Origin: an uncultured Lachnospiraceae bacterium
Lineage (GTDB): Bacteria > Bacillota > Clostridia > Lachnospirales > Lachnospiraceae
Length of the DNA: 64,000 bases
Assembly (NCBI GenBank): GCA_910579865.1
Contig: CAJTXA010000010.1
Location: 62,001 to 126,000 of the forward strand
Direction: 5' to 3'
Below are positions 25,376 to 34,021 of the stretch, one piece after another. Position numbers and translations under genes: made by a program. Within the stretch, counting starts at the first letter, position 1. Each line of letters opens with the position of its first letter. The notes under the pieces were generated by a model. That model was given only the letters and a program-made list of their open reading frames with translations. It had not been told where the DNA came from and did no database searches.

Positions 25376-26437
25376 TTAAAGCCTTTCAAATCTTACCAAC
25401 GCACTTTGCAGCAGTTTTCCCACCAATATCCGTTTACTGATTCCTTTTGCTTCCCAAAGCATTGGATACATACTGATACTAGTAAATCCAGGAAGTGTAT
25501 TCATCTCATTAAATACCACTTCATTGGTATCCTCTGTTAAGAAAAAGTCTACTCTTGACAATCCATACCCATCTAACGCACGAAAAATTGCTACTGCATC
25601 CTTCCGTATTTCTTCTTCCTTTTCTTTTGGTATCTCTGGTGAAATCACAGTTTTTGATTCCATACTGTGATATTTTGCCTTATAATCATAAAATTCTGCA
25701 GCCGCTAATATCTCTCCAACACCAGATGCCCGACTGTCTGCACCACCTAACACAGCACACTCTAACTCTCTTCCTACAATTCTTTCTTCTACAAGTATTT
25801 TTCGATCATGTTCTGCTGCCAACATTAACCCATCAATTAGCTCTTCCTGATTCTCTGCTCTAGACACCCCACAAGAAGATCCAGCATTAGATGGCTTTAC
25901 AAAAACAGGGTAGGATAATTTATCTTCAATTCGCTTAATTGTCTCTTCCATTTTACTTAAATCTTGTTTTGTTACTGCTACATATGCTGCTTGGCGAATC
26001 CCCAATGTATCTACTATCTTTTTTGTATATAACTTGTCCATAGCAAGACTAGATGCTAATACACCACAACCTACATAAGGAATCTGAGCCAACTCCAAAA
26101 GTCCTTGCACTGTCCCATCTTCTCCATATAAACCATGCAATGTTGGAAATACCACATCTAATTTCTTTTTTGTTACTTGGCTGCCTTCGATTAAAAGCAG
26201 ACATTTCTCTGTCGCATCTGGAGAAAGAATTGCCTGTGTCTTTCCTGTCTTCCATGTTCCATTTTCAATTTCTTTTACAGAATTTGTAAGAATCCACTTT
26301 CCTTCTTTTGTAATTCCAATCAAAATGATGTCATATTCTTCTTTATCTATATTTGAAATAATAGTTACTGCCGAAATGCAGGATATCTCATGTTCTGAAG
26401 ACTGTCCACCAAATAACACTCCAACTGTTTTCTTCAT
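25376..26437 (-). CDS. ddl: D-alanine--D-alanine ligase
   Basis: 353 residues, ATP-grasp fold. VLFGGQSSEHEISCISA, PVFVKPSNAGSSCGVSRA, VDFFLTEDTNEVVFNEMNTLPGF (in parts) are typical. The omega loop reads FYDYKAKYHS with the tyrosine-lysine pair expected of D-Ala-D-Ala ligases rather than VanA-type D-Ala-D-Lac ligases. It forms the dipeptide end of peptidoglycan precursors. GAGGG lies upstream of the ATG. Confidence 0.95.
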   Translation of the reverse strand: MKKTVGVLFGGQSSEHEISCISAVTIISNIDKEEYDIILIGITKEGKWILTNSVKEIENGTWKTGKTQAILSPDATEKCLLLIEGSQVTKKKLDVVFPTLHGLYGEDGTVQGLLELAQIPYVGCGVLASSLAMDKLYTKKIVDTLGIRQAAYVAVTKQDLSKMEETIKRIEDKLSYPVFVKPSNAGSSCGVSRAENQEELIDGLMLAAEHDRKILVEERIVGRELECAVLGGADSRASGVGEILAAAEFYDYKAKYHSMESKTVISPEIPKEKEEEIRKDAVAIFRALDGYGLSRVDFFLTEDTNEVVFNEMNTLPGFTSISMYPMLWEAKGISKRILVGKLLQSALVRFERL

Positions 26438-26663
26438 CGTTCTTATCCCTCTGCAACTGTTCCCTACTTTTTCAGTTACATCCTTTCTTAATTCTTATTC
26501 TCTTTTTCATTCTCATAATAATAACTATTCTGTCGCAATAACAGATTCCCTTTTATACTGTATGAATCCTTTTTATAAACTATACCTATTTTTTATTATT
26601 TTCTAAATAAAAATATGATAGTTTTCTTTATTCTACCCTGAATAAGAAAATTGTTCAACCCCT

Positions 26664-26692
26664 GTATAATTATTTTCCAAAGTGGGAAGGAT
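26664..26692 (+). promoter_or_regulatory. Candidate sigma-F promoter of spoIIR
   Basis: GTATA at 26664-26668, exactly 15 bases, then GGGAAGGAT at 26684-26692. This fits the forespore sigma-F pattern (GYATA-N15-GGnnAnAnT) in all but one position. It sits 30 bases before the spoIIR ATG. spoIIR is a sigma-F target in Bacillus and clostridia. Confidence 0.6.
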
Positions 26693-26722
26693 TTTTATAT
26701 TAAATCGATAAGGAGGTTCCCT

Positions 26723-27400
26723 ATGATTTCTTATAAAAATAAACTTTATTCATTTATAGTTTTTTTGTTACTTATTCTATTAATAGGATCATTAAGCACC
26801 ACTTTTATTCATTTGCGAAAAAACTCTGTCTATGCTGCGACACAACAAGAATTAGCCTCTCATGTTGTTCGTTTTCATGTTTTGGCAGAAAGTGATTCAG
26901 AGGAAGATCAAAAATTAAAACTATTAGTAAAAACTGCTGTTTTAGAATATATGGAACAACCTTTAGCTCGTGCTTCTAGTGCTGAAGAAGCACTGGAAAT
27001 TTTGGACAGATACACAGACGATATTATTCGAGTAGCCTCTGATACATTGGCCAAACAAGGTTCTACTTTATCTGTAAAAGCTGGAACAGAACTCGTCTAC
27101 TTTCCTGAAAAAACCTATGGTGATCTTACCTTTCCAGCAGGTTACTATACCGCTTATCGTATTTTACTTGGTTCAGGCGGTGGTCAAAACTGGTGGTGTG
27201 TTCTCTACCCTCCTCTTTGCTTTATTGATGTTACCCACTGTATTGTTCCAGAAGAATCGAAACAAGAAATCAAATCTTTTTTAAATGAAGAAGAATATGC
27301 CCTTATTACAACCAATTTACCAGATGATCAAAATACTGTAGAAATTCGCTTTCGTCTTTTAGACTGGCTTACTTCTAACACTTCATCTGCAACACCTTAA
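26723..27400 (+). CDS. spoIIR: Stage II sporulation protein R
   Basis: 225 residues. A signal/anchor helix at about residues 8-32 is followed by the SpoIIR domain: VVRFHVLAESDSEEDQKLKL, LKLLVKTAVLEYM and WWCVLYPPLCFID. The forespore secretes SpoIIR to trigger SpoIIGA processing of pro-sigma-E in the mother cell. AAGGAGG precedes ATG 26723. A sigma-F-like promoter lies just upstream. It ends five bases before the convergent GntR gene. Confidence 0.93.
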   Translation: MISYKNKLYSFIVFLLLILLIGSLSTTFIHLRKNSVYAATQQELASHVVRFHVLAESDSEEDQKLKLLVKTAVLEYMEQPLARASSAEEALEILDRYTDDIIRVASDTLAKQGSTLSVKAGTELVYFPEKTYGDLTFPAGYYTAYRILLGSGGGQNWWCVLYPPLCFIDVTHCIVPEESKQEIKSFLNEEEYALITTNLPDDQNTVEIRFRLLDWLTSNTSSATP

Positions 27401-27405
27401 CTCTC

Positions 27406-28077
27406 TTATTCTTTCTTTACCTTTTGTGATACCATTATCTCCTGATTATCAATATGAAGACGAATCGCAGACTTGGCACGTTCTATGTTCCGAGTCTGAA
27501 TTGCTTCTGCAATTTCTTGGTGTTCTTGAACCAATTTGCTTCTCTGTTGTTCATCCTTAATATACTCCAAACGATAACGATACATTTGTTCCCGAAGGTT
27601 ATTCAGCATCTGTTGTAATCGCTCATTTCCAGTAGCTAAATAGATAATCTCATGAAAATCAATATCTTGTCTTGCAATTTCTGTTAAATCCCCAGATTTT
27701 AAAGCTTCTTCAAAAATATGATTATGTACATCAAACTGTTCAAACTGTTCTTTATTCATTCTTTGACAAGCCAATGTCACTGCCAACTCCTCCAAAGCTT
27801 TTCTTACCTCCAGCACATCACGTACATTCTTTTCTGTAATACTGGCAACCTCTGCTCCCTTTCTAGGTATCATAATTACTAAACCTTCTAACTCCAACTT
27901 TCGAATTGCTTCTCTAATTGGTGTACGACTTACACCCAGCCGTTCCGCAAGCTGAATTTCCATTAATCTCTCTCCTGGTTCTAACTCTCCCTTTAAAATT
28001 GCTTGTCGCAATGTCTGAAATACTACATCACGTAACGGCAGATACTCATCCACTACTGCCTTTAATTGGTCCTGCAT
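27406..28077 (-). CDS. GntR-family regulator, FadR subfamily
   Basis: 223 residues. The winged helix (ILKGELEPGERLMEIQLAERL, in parts, and GVSRTPIREAIRKLELEGLV) lies at about residues 25-75. The C-terminal all-helical FCD domain has DFHEIIYLATGNERL and HLEIAEAIQ-like HQEIAEAIQTRN, with aspartate and histidines positioned for a metal ion or organic-acid ligand. It lies 68 bases downstream of ispE, an arrangement seen often in clostridia. The effector is unknown. Confidence 0.88.
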   Translation of the reverse strand: MQDQLKAVVDEYLPLRDVVFQTLRQAILKGELEPGERLMEIQLAERLGVSRTPIREAIRKLELEGLVIMIPRKGAEVASITEKNVRDVLEVRKALEELAVTLACQRMNKEQFEQFDVHNHIFEEALKSGDLTEIARQDIDFHEIIYLATGNERLQQMLNNLREQMYRYRLEYIKDEQQRSKLVQEHQEIAEAIQTRNIERAKSAIRLHIDNQEIMVSQKVKKE

Positions 28078-28145
28078 TTGCTTGCCTCCTCTATCTGTTT
28101 CCTCTTAAATTGTATCATCTGTTTTTGTTTGTTTTTTATCCTTTA

Positions 28146-29018
28146 TCAATGAATTGGCTGATAAAACCTAGTAATATAAATCTGTCGGCTAATTTCAGAC
28201 TGCTTCAAAAGTTTATATCCTTGTTCGGCTTGTTCCCGACAATCAAACAGTCCAAATACAGTAGGTCCACTTCCACTCATTAATACATTTAAAGCACCAC
28301 TCCTTTGAATTTGTTCTTTCATCTCTGCAATAACTGGATAATTTGGTATTGTAACTGTTTCTAATACATTTCCCATCTTATCTGCCAGATAATATAAATC
28401 ACCTGTTTCAATTGCTTTTAACATTCCATCAATATCAGGATGTTGTTCTATTTTCTTCAAATCCAAATTTTCATATACAAATTTTGTTGATACACTTATA
28501 GGTGGCTTTGCCACTAATACCCAACAATCAGGGGCAGCCAAAAGAGGAGTCAGCCTCTCTCCGATTCCCTCAGAAAGAGCTGTTCCTCTAAGTAGACAAT
28601 ATGGTACATCGGCTCCTAATTTTACCCCTTGTTCCATTAATTCCTTTAAGGACAATCCAAGCTGATACATCCGATTCATTCCATAAAGAACAGCAGCAGC
28701 ATCACTGCTTCCCCCTGCCAATCCTGCTGCTACAGGAATATATTTTTGTAAGTTAATCTCAATTCCGCCTTTGATTGGATACTCCTTCATCATAAGTTCT
28801 GCAGCTCGATAGACGATGTTCTCTGAATCTGTAGGAAGATAAAACAAATTTGTTTGAATTTGAATTCCTGGTTCTTGCTTCTTTGTTAGACAAATACGAT
28901 CATAAATTCCAACTGTCTGCATAATCATCCTTACTTCATGATACCCATCTTCCCTCTTTTTAAGTACATCCAATCCAAGATTAATCTTCGCATACGCTTT
29001 TAACTTCATTCGATTCAA
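28146..29018 (-). CDS. ispE: 4-diphosphocytidyl-2-C-methyl-D-erythritol kinase
   Basis: 290 residues, GHMP kinase. It phosphorylates CDP-ME in the MEP isoprenoid pathway. AYAKINLGLDVLKKREDGYHE, in parts, is the substrate region; PVAAGLAGGSSDAAAVL is the ATP loop; NVLMSGSGPTVFGLF is the third motif. TTG 29018 is seven bases after AGGAGGG and is preferred; the ATG at 29009 is too distant. Stands alone apart from the downstream GntR gene. Confidence 0.94.
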   Translation of the reverse strand: MNRMKLKAYAKINLGLDVLKKREDGYHEVRMIMQTVGIYDRICLTKKQEPGIQIQTNLFYLPTDSENIVYRAAELMMKEYPIKGGIEINLQKYIPVAAGLAGGSSDAAAVLYGMNRMYQLGLSLKELMEQGVKLGADVPYCLLRGTALSEGIGERLTPLLAAPDCWVLVAKPPISVSTKFVYENLDLKKIEQHPDIDGMLKAIETGDLYYLADKMGNVLETVTIPNYPVIAEMKEQIQRSGALNVLMSGSGPTVFGLFDCREQAEQGYKLLKQSEISRQIYITRFYQPIH

Positions 29019-29125
29019 TCATCATCCCTCCTGCCTTTGTAAATTATTTCTCTATTGTAACGTCTTTTATTTGTATTTTGTATACATGGCTCTATTATAA
29101 CATACCAAATAAAAGCTGTCTATAT

Positions 29126-29160
29126 AAAAATGGCACTTCACTCAAGCAAAGTGCCATTTT
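29126..29160 (-). terminator. Intrinsic terminator of pepC
   Basis: AAAATGGCACTT pairs with AAGTGCCATTTT around a 10-base loop. The minus strand continues TATATAG after the T-run. It begins eight bases after the pepC stop codon. Confidence 0.9.
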
Positions 29161-29167
29161 CACAACC

Positions 29168-30511
29168 TTATTCTTTCATTACAGCAAGTGAACCCATTGG
29201 ATCCCATGGTGCCAATTCAATTGGCTCTTCTTCAAGTGCTTTACACCACTCTTCTGTCAAATGCTTTTTATGAATAATTACCTGATATGTAAACTCATCA
29301 AACCAAGCATCACTAGCTACAAAATACCCTTTTTTACCAGGCTCCTCTCCCCAACTATTCTCAATTTTCCAACGATTTGGCTTTTCCTCTCGATCCAAAT
29401 TTACTCCTGTTAATATCATAGCATGATTCATTGCACTATCCCGATAATCCAAACGTTCCTCCTTTGTCATAGACAAATCTAATCCCCCAAGAATCTCTCC
29501 ATAGACAAACGAATTTTGATCCCAAATGCCATCTGTTCTACTGCCATATTTTCCACAATCGCTGCCAAACCATACCACTTCTCCATCTTTTAACTGTTGT
29601 ATTGCTAATTTTTTTAATTCCTCCATTGGTAAATTCAAATAGCGAATCTTTCCTTCAACCACATTTCCAAGATATTTCACGGTATACGTTTTTCCATAAG
29701 GTTTATCTTTTGTAGGAGCATGAATTACACTTACATAATCTTCTAATGACAGTTTAATATATTTTTCATAAAAAGAACGAGGTGTCATGTCATAATCCAC
29801 ATGGTACTTATGATCTTTATCCATATATTCAAAATTAAATTGATCCACTGGTCTTCCAAAACAAATACAAAGTGCTCGAAATAGTTCTTCTAACATTTCT
29901 TCTTTTCTCTTAGAAGGTTCTTTTCCTTCTTTTACCAATGTACGCAGTTCAATCGCATCTTTACGAAGTTTCATATTCAAAATCTGTGACATATTTCTTG
30001 TACTATTTGATTGAAATGTTTCTGGCATTACACTAGCTGGAACAATCCCATATTTTTGAATTAAGCTTACCATCATATCCCATTGTCCACCATCACTTAA
30101 TCCAGAGGACAAAATCCAATCAACTGTACGATCTGAAATTTCTAAATCAACTGAATCAATAATTGATTCCAAAAAGAAATTCATCTTTTCAAACTTATCC
30201 CAAAAAGCCAAATAATTTCCAGATAACTCAAACTTTTCCATATTGCAGTGTTTTGCTACTATCTCTCTCATCATATTCATAGAAGCAAACAGCCAGCAAC
30301 GTCCACTTTGTTTTTGTGCTGTAATTCCTCTAGTCAAAACTTCAACCGAAAAACTATACTCTAATTTTGCTGCATCCATTGGACTAAATGCTATATCAGA
30401 TAAAACAGTCTTTGCTGCAGCCGCTGTATAAATCTTAGTTGTTTTGTCTTTATCATAATTCTTTTTAAATCGTTCAATCATTTCTGTTGTGATTGGTTTT
30501 GCGTTCCTCAT
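29168..30511 (-). CDS. pepC: Aminopeptidase C (bleomycin-hydrolase type cysteine peptidase)
   Basis: 447 residues. Papain-fold C1B peptidase with catalytic Cys in QKQSGRCWLFASMN, His in NHAMILTGV and Asn in IENSWGEEPGKKG. It trims N-terminal residues from peptides in the cytoplasm as a hexamer. ATG 30511 has AGAAAGGA eight bases upstream; an earlier ATG at 30520 abuts that site. It is 90 bases downstream of the sipL-like gene. Confidence 0.94.
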   Translation of the reverse strand: MRNAKPITTEMIERFKKNYDKDKTTKIYTAAAAKTVLSDIAFSPMDAAKLEYSFSVEVLTRGITAQKQSGRCWLFASMNMMREIVAKHCNMEKFELSGNYLAFWDKFEKMNFFLESIIDSVDLEISDRTVDWILSSGLSDGGQWDMMVSLIQKYGIVPASVMPETFQSNSTRNMSQILNMKLRKDAIELRTLVKEGKEPSKRKEEMLEELFRALCICFGRPVDQFNFEYMDKDHKYHVDYDMTPRSFYEKYIKLSLEDYVSVIHAPTKDKPYGKTYTVKYLGNVVEGKIRYLNLPMEELKKLAIQQLKDGEVVWFGSDCGKYGSRTDGIWDQNSFVYGEILGGLDLSMTKEERLDYRDSAMNHAMILTGVNLDREEKPNRWKIENSWGEEPGKKGYFVASDAWFDEFTYQVIIHKKHLTEEWCKALEEEPIELAPWDPMGSLAVMKE

Positions 30512-30601
30512 AGTTTTCATCCTTTCTGTATTCTATCTTATAATCTTCCTTTTATTAGCCATAGTTATCATAGTCTTTTTCTCTATAATTGTCAAATCCT
30601 T

Positions 30602-32170
30602 TTAAATCTCCTCCACCTTCTTAATCAATACCAAACGGTCCCCTGCTCTAATCCGATCTTCTGTCAGCTCATTTACTTCTCGAATACTTTCTACTGTAGT
30701 ATAATACTTCTTCGCAATTTTCCACAAGCTATCCTCTTTTTTCACAATATAACCAACTATTCCAGGCAGCTTCTCTATCTCCTCCATATCATAGGGTTTT
30801 GCTTCTACATCTGTAATAATATCTGCACTAAGCTGTTCCATAACCAGTACTTCTAAATGAATCATTGCTTTTAATTCTGCTTCATCTCCGCCAAGCATCA
30901 CGGCACCCAGTTGTTCCAAAGAATGTCTAAGGTGCCAAATCGTACGTTCATGCATCCCTGGTACTTCAATCTGATAAGAAAATGGAACCATACCCATTGT
31001 TTGCTGGATTGGTTGATTATCATCTGGTGCCAGATAGATTACTGATACACTAACAATTCCATCAATCTGCAATCCATTTTCTGTTCGTGATACTTCATCA
31101 ATTTTAATTGTTCCACTACTGCTTATAATTTGAAGAATCTTAGGCTGTTGTCCAGACAATTTCATTTTTTCTGAAGCTTTACATTTAGAAGAATTTCTTG
31201 CCAGCAAATGTTCATAAAAAATTGTTTCCTGAACTGGCTCCAAATTTCTCATAGAAGAATATACATCATTCATAATTTCACAAGAAGCATCTCGATAAAG
31301 TGTAATATCCATATCAATTACATAATCTAACCCAATTACTCTCTGTTCTCCATCATTATCTGGTTTCGCTTCCATTTCATTTCCATTTAAACGATAGTGA
31401 ATATCTGGAATCATATCTTCTGCTGCATCCCGACATTCCACATTTCCCTGTACAGGAATCGTTAGTTCTACCCATTGATAAGAAGCATTTTCATCTTCAC
31501 TTTGATAAAGAACAAAAACAGCAATTTCTCCTTGTAAATAAAGGGAACCATCTAAAGGTCGTGTATCCATCATTCGAATCTGTGCTTCCGTCCAAAGAAT
31601 CCTTGCAATATTAGGTTTATTTGCAGACAATTCCATATCATCTTTAATTCGATATACATCTCTTGTTTTTACTGCAGCTGGAGTAAATGTAAGTTTCTGT
31701 GTTGTATATTCCAAATCTGGTTCTCCAGATAAGGCACTTCCTGGTTCTTTTGTAAGTGTTTCTTCTGCATATGCATGTAATGTTACAACTGCACGCACAC
31801 TAATTTTTCGGGAATGAATTAATGTAATAGAACTATCTTCAATATCAGGATCAATGGATACTTCATCTCCTTCTTGTACCCCTTCCATATTAATCAATTC
31901 ATCAAATGGAACTTCTCCCTTTAAATTATGTATACTATGATTTCCCCTGTCTTCACTTCCATATAAAATTCGATAAATCAGCTTTCCTTTTACATTTACT
32001 TTATCCGGAAGGATGCGCACCATATCAATCTGTACTTCACTTGCTTGTTTCATAATTCTTGCTATATCTGCATTAGCATCTGGTACATTACGATCATCAT
32101 CCATAACAATTTGTGTATTTCCTTCTGCTTTACGATGAGTAAAAACCATCATTTCTTTTATAACTTCCAT
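30602..32170 (-). CDS. sipL: SPOCS/DUF3794 and LysM spore protein, SipL-like
   Basis: 522 residues. Tandem DUF3794 (SPOCS) domains fill most of the chain (VKGKLIYRILYGSEDRGN, FDELINMEGVQEGDEVSID and later VSVSVIYLAPDDNQP). A C-terminal LysM domain reads YIVKKEDSLWKIAKKYYTT and DRIRAGDRLVLI. This order is that of Clostridioides difficile SipL, which binds SpoIVA and localises the coat around the forespore. ATG 32170 follows AAGGAGGAG. It is 32 bases after the PrcB-like lipoprotein gene. Confidence 0.85.
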   Translation of the reverse strand: MEVIKEMMVFTHRKAEGNTQIVMDDDRNVPDANADIARIMKQASEVQIDMVRILPDKVNVKGKLIYRILYGSEDRGNHSIHNLKGEVPFDELINMEGVQEGDEVSIDPDIEDSSITLIHSRKISVRAVVTLHAYAEETLTKEPGSALSGEPDLEYTTQKLTFTPAAVKTRDVYRIKDDMELSANKPNIARILWTEAQIRMMDTRPLDGSLYLQGEIAVFVLYQSEDENASYQWVELTIPVQGNVECRDAAEDMIPDIHYRLNGNEMEAKPDNDGEQRVIGLDYVIDMDITLYRDASCEIMNDVYSSMRNLEPVQETIFYEHLLARNSSKCKASEKMKLSGQQPKILQIISSSGTIKIDEVSRTENGLQIDGIVSVSVIYLAPDDNQPIQQTMGMVPFSYQIEVPGMHERTIWHLRHSLEQLGAVMLGGDEAELKAMIHLEVLVMEQLSADIITDVEAKPYDMEEIEKLPGIVGYIVKKEDSLWKIAKKYYTTVESIREVNELTEDRIRAGDRLVLIKKVEEI

Positions 32171-32202
32171 ACTTCTCCTCCTTCTTGTTCCCCTAATTTC
32201 TC

Positions 32203-32622
32203 TCACTGAAATACAACTGGTTCTTCTCGTTTTTCTATCTTTATGACAATATAAGGATAAGTTGGCACTTCATCTACTTTTTCTCCCTTTGTTGGTCCTA
32301 TTAAACTTGTATCCAAATAAACTGCATCTTTTCCTAAATAACATTCATTTACAGTAATGCTATAACCACTTGTTTTTTGTTCTCCATAGCCAACAATTAA
32401 GTAAACTGCTTCATCTGTAGTATAAGTATTTTTCATCTCTCCTGTCTTTTTTGTTTCAATAAAATCCGCAACTTCCTTTGGAAGCTCTGCATCTGGCACT
32501 ACTGTAAAATCAATATCCTTCTGTTTTTCTTCCTTTTGTATTGTCATTTGACAAGAAGTCAATGTAAGAGGAATTGTTAAAAAAAGAATGACCATTAAGC
32601 CATATAAAATAAATTTTTTCAT
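32203..32622 (-). CDS. PrcB C-terminal domain lipoprotein
   Basis: 139 residues. Signal peptide with lipobox TLTSC (residues about 20-24). The mature part contains the PrcB-like pattern VYLIVGYGEQKTSGYSITV and YLDTSLIGPTKGE, with a final YPYIVIKIEKREEPVVF. In Treponema PrcB is a subunit of the dentilisin protease complex; in clostridia the domain is found in small lipoproteins of unknown role. The gene precedes sipL and is probably cotranscribed, which hints at a sporulation or envelope role. Confidence 0.7.
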   Translation of the reverse strand: MKKFILYGLMVILFLTIPLTLTSCQMTIQKEEKQKDIDFTVVPDAELPKEVADFIETKKTGEMKNTYTTDEAVYLIVGYGEQKTSGYSITVNECYLGKDAVYLDTSLIGPTKGEKVDEVPTYPYIVIKIEKREEPVVFQ

Positions 32623-32965
32623 AAAATCACCTAGTATTATGTAATTTGAATTGATATTATTATATGAAATGGATTAGAAAATATGCAAAAAAATAACCCT
32701 TCCTTCAAGAGTTATTTGATGTGTAAGGTATTTAATTATAAATTTTTTATTTTATCTATAATTTTAAATTTAATACGAAATATCATTGAATTCTTCTTGT
32801 TATTTTTATAAAGTTGATTTATAATCATAAAAAATAATTTAAAATTTAAAAACAGCTATTGATCGAAACTTTAAATATTCAATATAATAATAATTTTATA
32901 AAAACAATTTATCAATTAAGGAAGCAGATTTTTTGTTTACGACAAATGAAAGAAGGAGTTTATTT
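32623..32965. other. AT-rich intergenic stretch with an orphan minus-strand terminator
   Basis: No gene is seen. At 32688-32716 AAATAACTCTT pairs with AAGGGTTATTT on the minus strand and is followed by seven T residues, a full terminator that sits upstream of the PrcB-like gene rather than downstream of any gene. A minus-strand promoter-like TTGATA-17-TATTAT occurs near 32890-32920, so a short RNA of about 190 bases or an attenuated leader is possible. The plus-strand part up to 32965 holds the ribosome site AAGGAG for the next gene. Confidence 0.45.
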
Positions 32966-33940
32966 ATGAAAATAACACTTGAATTATTTCTATCTATTTT
33001 TCTCTACTTACTTACGCCATCTACAACACTTTCTCCTAATCTTAACGTTTGTCCATCTTCTAACCAAACTATGACAATGGAAACACTGATTCAACTTTGT
33101 AATGACAATAATTTATCCCAACTTATTCAGCAAAAGGGACTAAATGGCTTTCTTATCTACAAAAATATGGAACATATCAAAAATGAGTACTCCCTTACTT
33201 GGATGTATACCTGTAATCTATCCTATCAGAACAAAGAATATGAACTTCAAATACCCTATTGGCTTCCAGAAACTGCTCTGAAATATGGACATCTTGGTTA
33301 TGAAATTGATTCCGTTGCTCTTGTAGAATTAGAAACAAAAGATATGCAATTACTTTATTCTTCTGAACCTAGATTTACTGCTAATACAGATATTCTTTCC
33401 TTTTTAGCAAAACAATATCATATGGAACAATATATGACGCTATCTCTTCCAGAAAACTATTATCTTGGACACTATAATACAATTGATTCTATTTTTGATG
33501 AATGGCAAATTATAACAGATAAAGCAGAAATCTATAAAGAAATACCACATGGGTCTGCACCAGAATCTTGGTATGCTCCAGGTGGTATAGGTATTTTTAA
33601 TAATATTGATCTTTTATATTTTGAAAATGGAAACTTAACGAATATTTCTCTTTTAGGAAATCATAGTTGGATTTCTTCGGAACCAGAGCCAATAGATGGA
33701 TGTGAAGTATCAGCTCTTCTTGTAGAATATTCTTGTGATCTGTTTACTCTTCCTGAGTGGGAAGAATATAAAAAACAGTATGGTGAAACAACATCTTCCA
33801 CTTCACATTTTTGGTATATTTTCCTTGCAAAAGAAAATAACCCAAAATCATACGTTGTTTTTCTAAATCAAAACTATTTTACAAAAGAAGATGCTATTCA
33901 TCTCGCTCAATCTATCCATTTTACAGAAAAAGCATTTTAA
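32966..33940 (+). CDS. Exported protein of unknown function
   Basis: 324 residues beginning at ATG 32966 after AAGGAG. A signal peptide is visible (MKITLELFLSIFLYLLTPST). The mature domain has mixed alpha/beta composition with segments such as LQIPYWLPETALKYGHLGYE, LAKQYHMEQYMTLSLPENYY and FWYIFLAKENNPKSYVVFLN, with few cysteines. I do not recognise a family. It has no lipobox or wall anchor, so it is probably secreted. It is separated from neighbours by long AT-rich gaps and ends near a terminator that it shares with the convergent gene. Confidence 0.7.
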   Translation: MKITLELFLSIFLYLLTPSTTLSPNLNVCPSSNQTMTMETLIQLCNDNNLSQLIQQKGLNGFLIYKNMEHIKNEYSLTWMYTCNLSYQNKEYELQIPYWLPETALKYGHLGYEIDSVALVELETKDMQLLYSSEPRFTANTDILSFLAKQYHMEQYMTLSLPENYYLGHYNTIDSIFDEWQIITDKAEIYKEIPHGSAPESWYAPGGIGIFNNIDLLYFENGNLTNISLLGNHSWISSEPEPIDGCEVSALLVEYSCDLFTLPEWEEYKKQYGETTSSTSHFWYIFLAKENNPKSYVVFLNQNYFTKEDAIHLAQSIHFTEKAF

Positions 33941-33971
33941 TCTTGTTACTTTTAAGAATTCATCTGACACA

Positions 33972-34014
33972 AAAAGGGAGCTATTGCTTTTATAGGTTAT
34001 TTTGCAACAGCTCC
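33972..34014. terminator. Terminator between two convergent exported-protein genes
   Basis: GGAGCT-(A)-TTGC pairs with GCAA-(C)-AGCTCC across a T-rich loop. On the minus strand CTTTTTG follows, so it serves the cell-wall-binding protein gene best. The plus strand has CTTCTATTTT after the stem. Confidence 0.75.
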
Positions 34015-34021
34015 TTCTATT

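Noticed and set aside
25376..26437. Possible vancomycin-resistance ligase
   Set aside because: The omega loop has the Tyr-Lys pattern of ordinary D-Ala-D-Ala ligases and no vanH or vanX neighbours are present; the VanS-like fragment at 51.3 kb is unlinked and broken.
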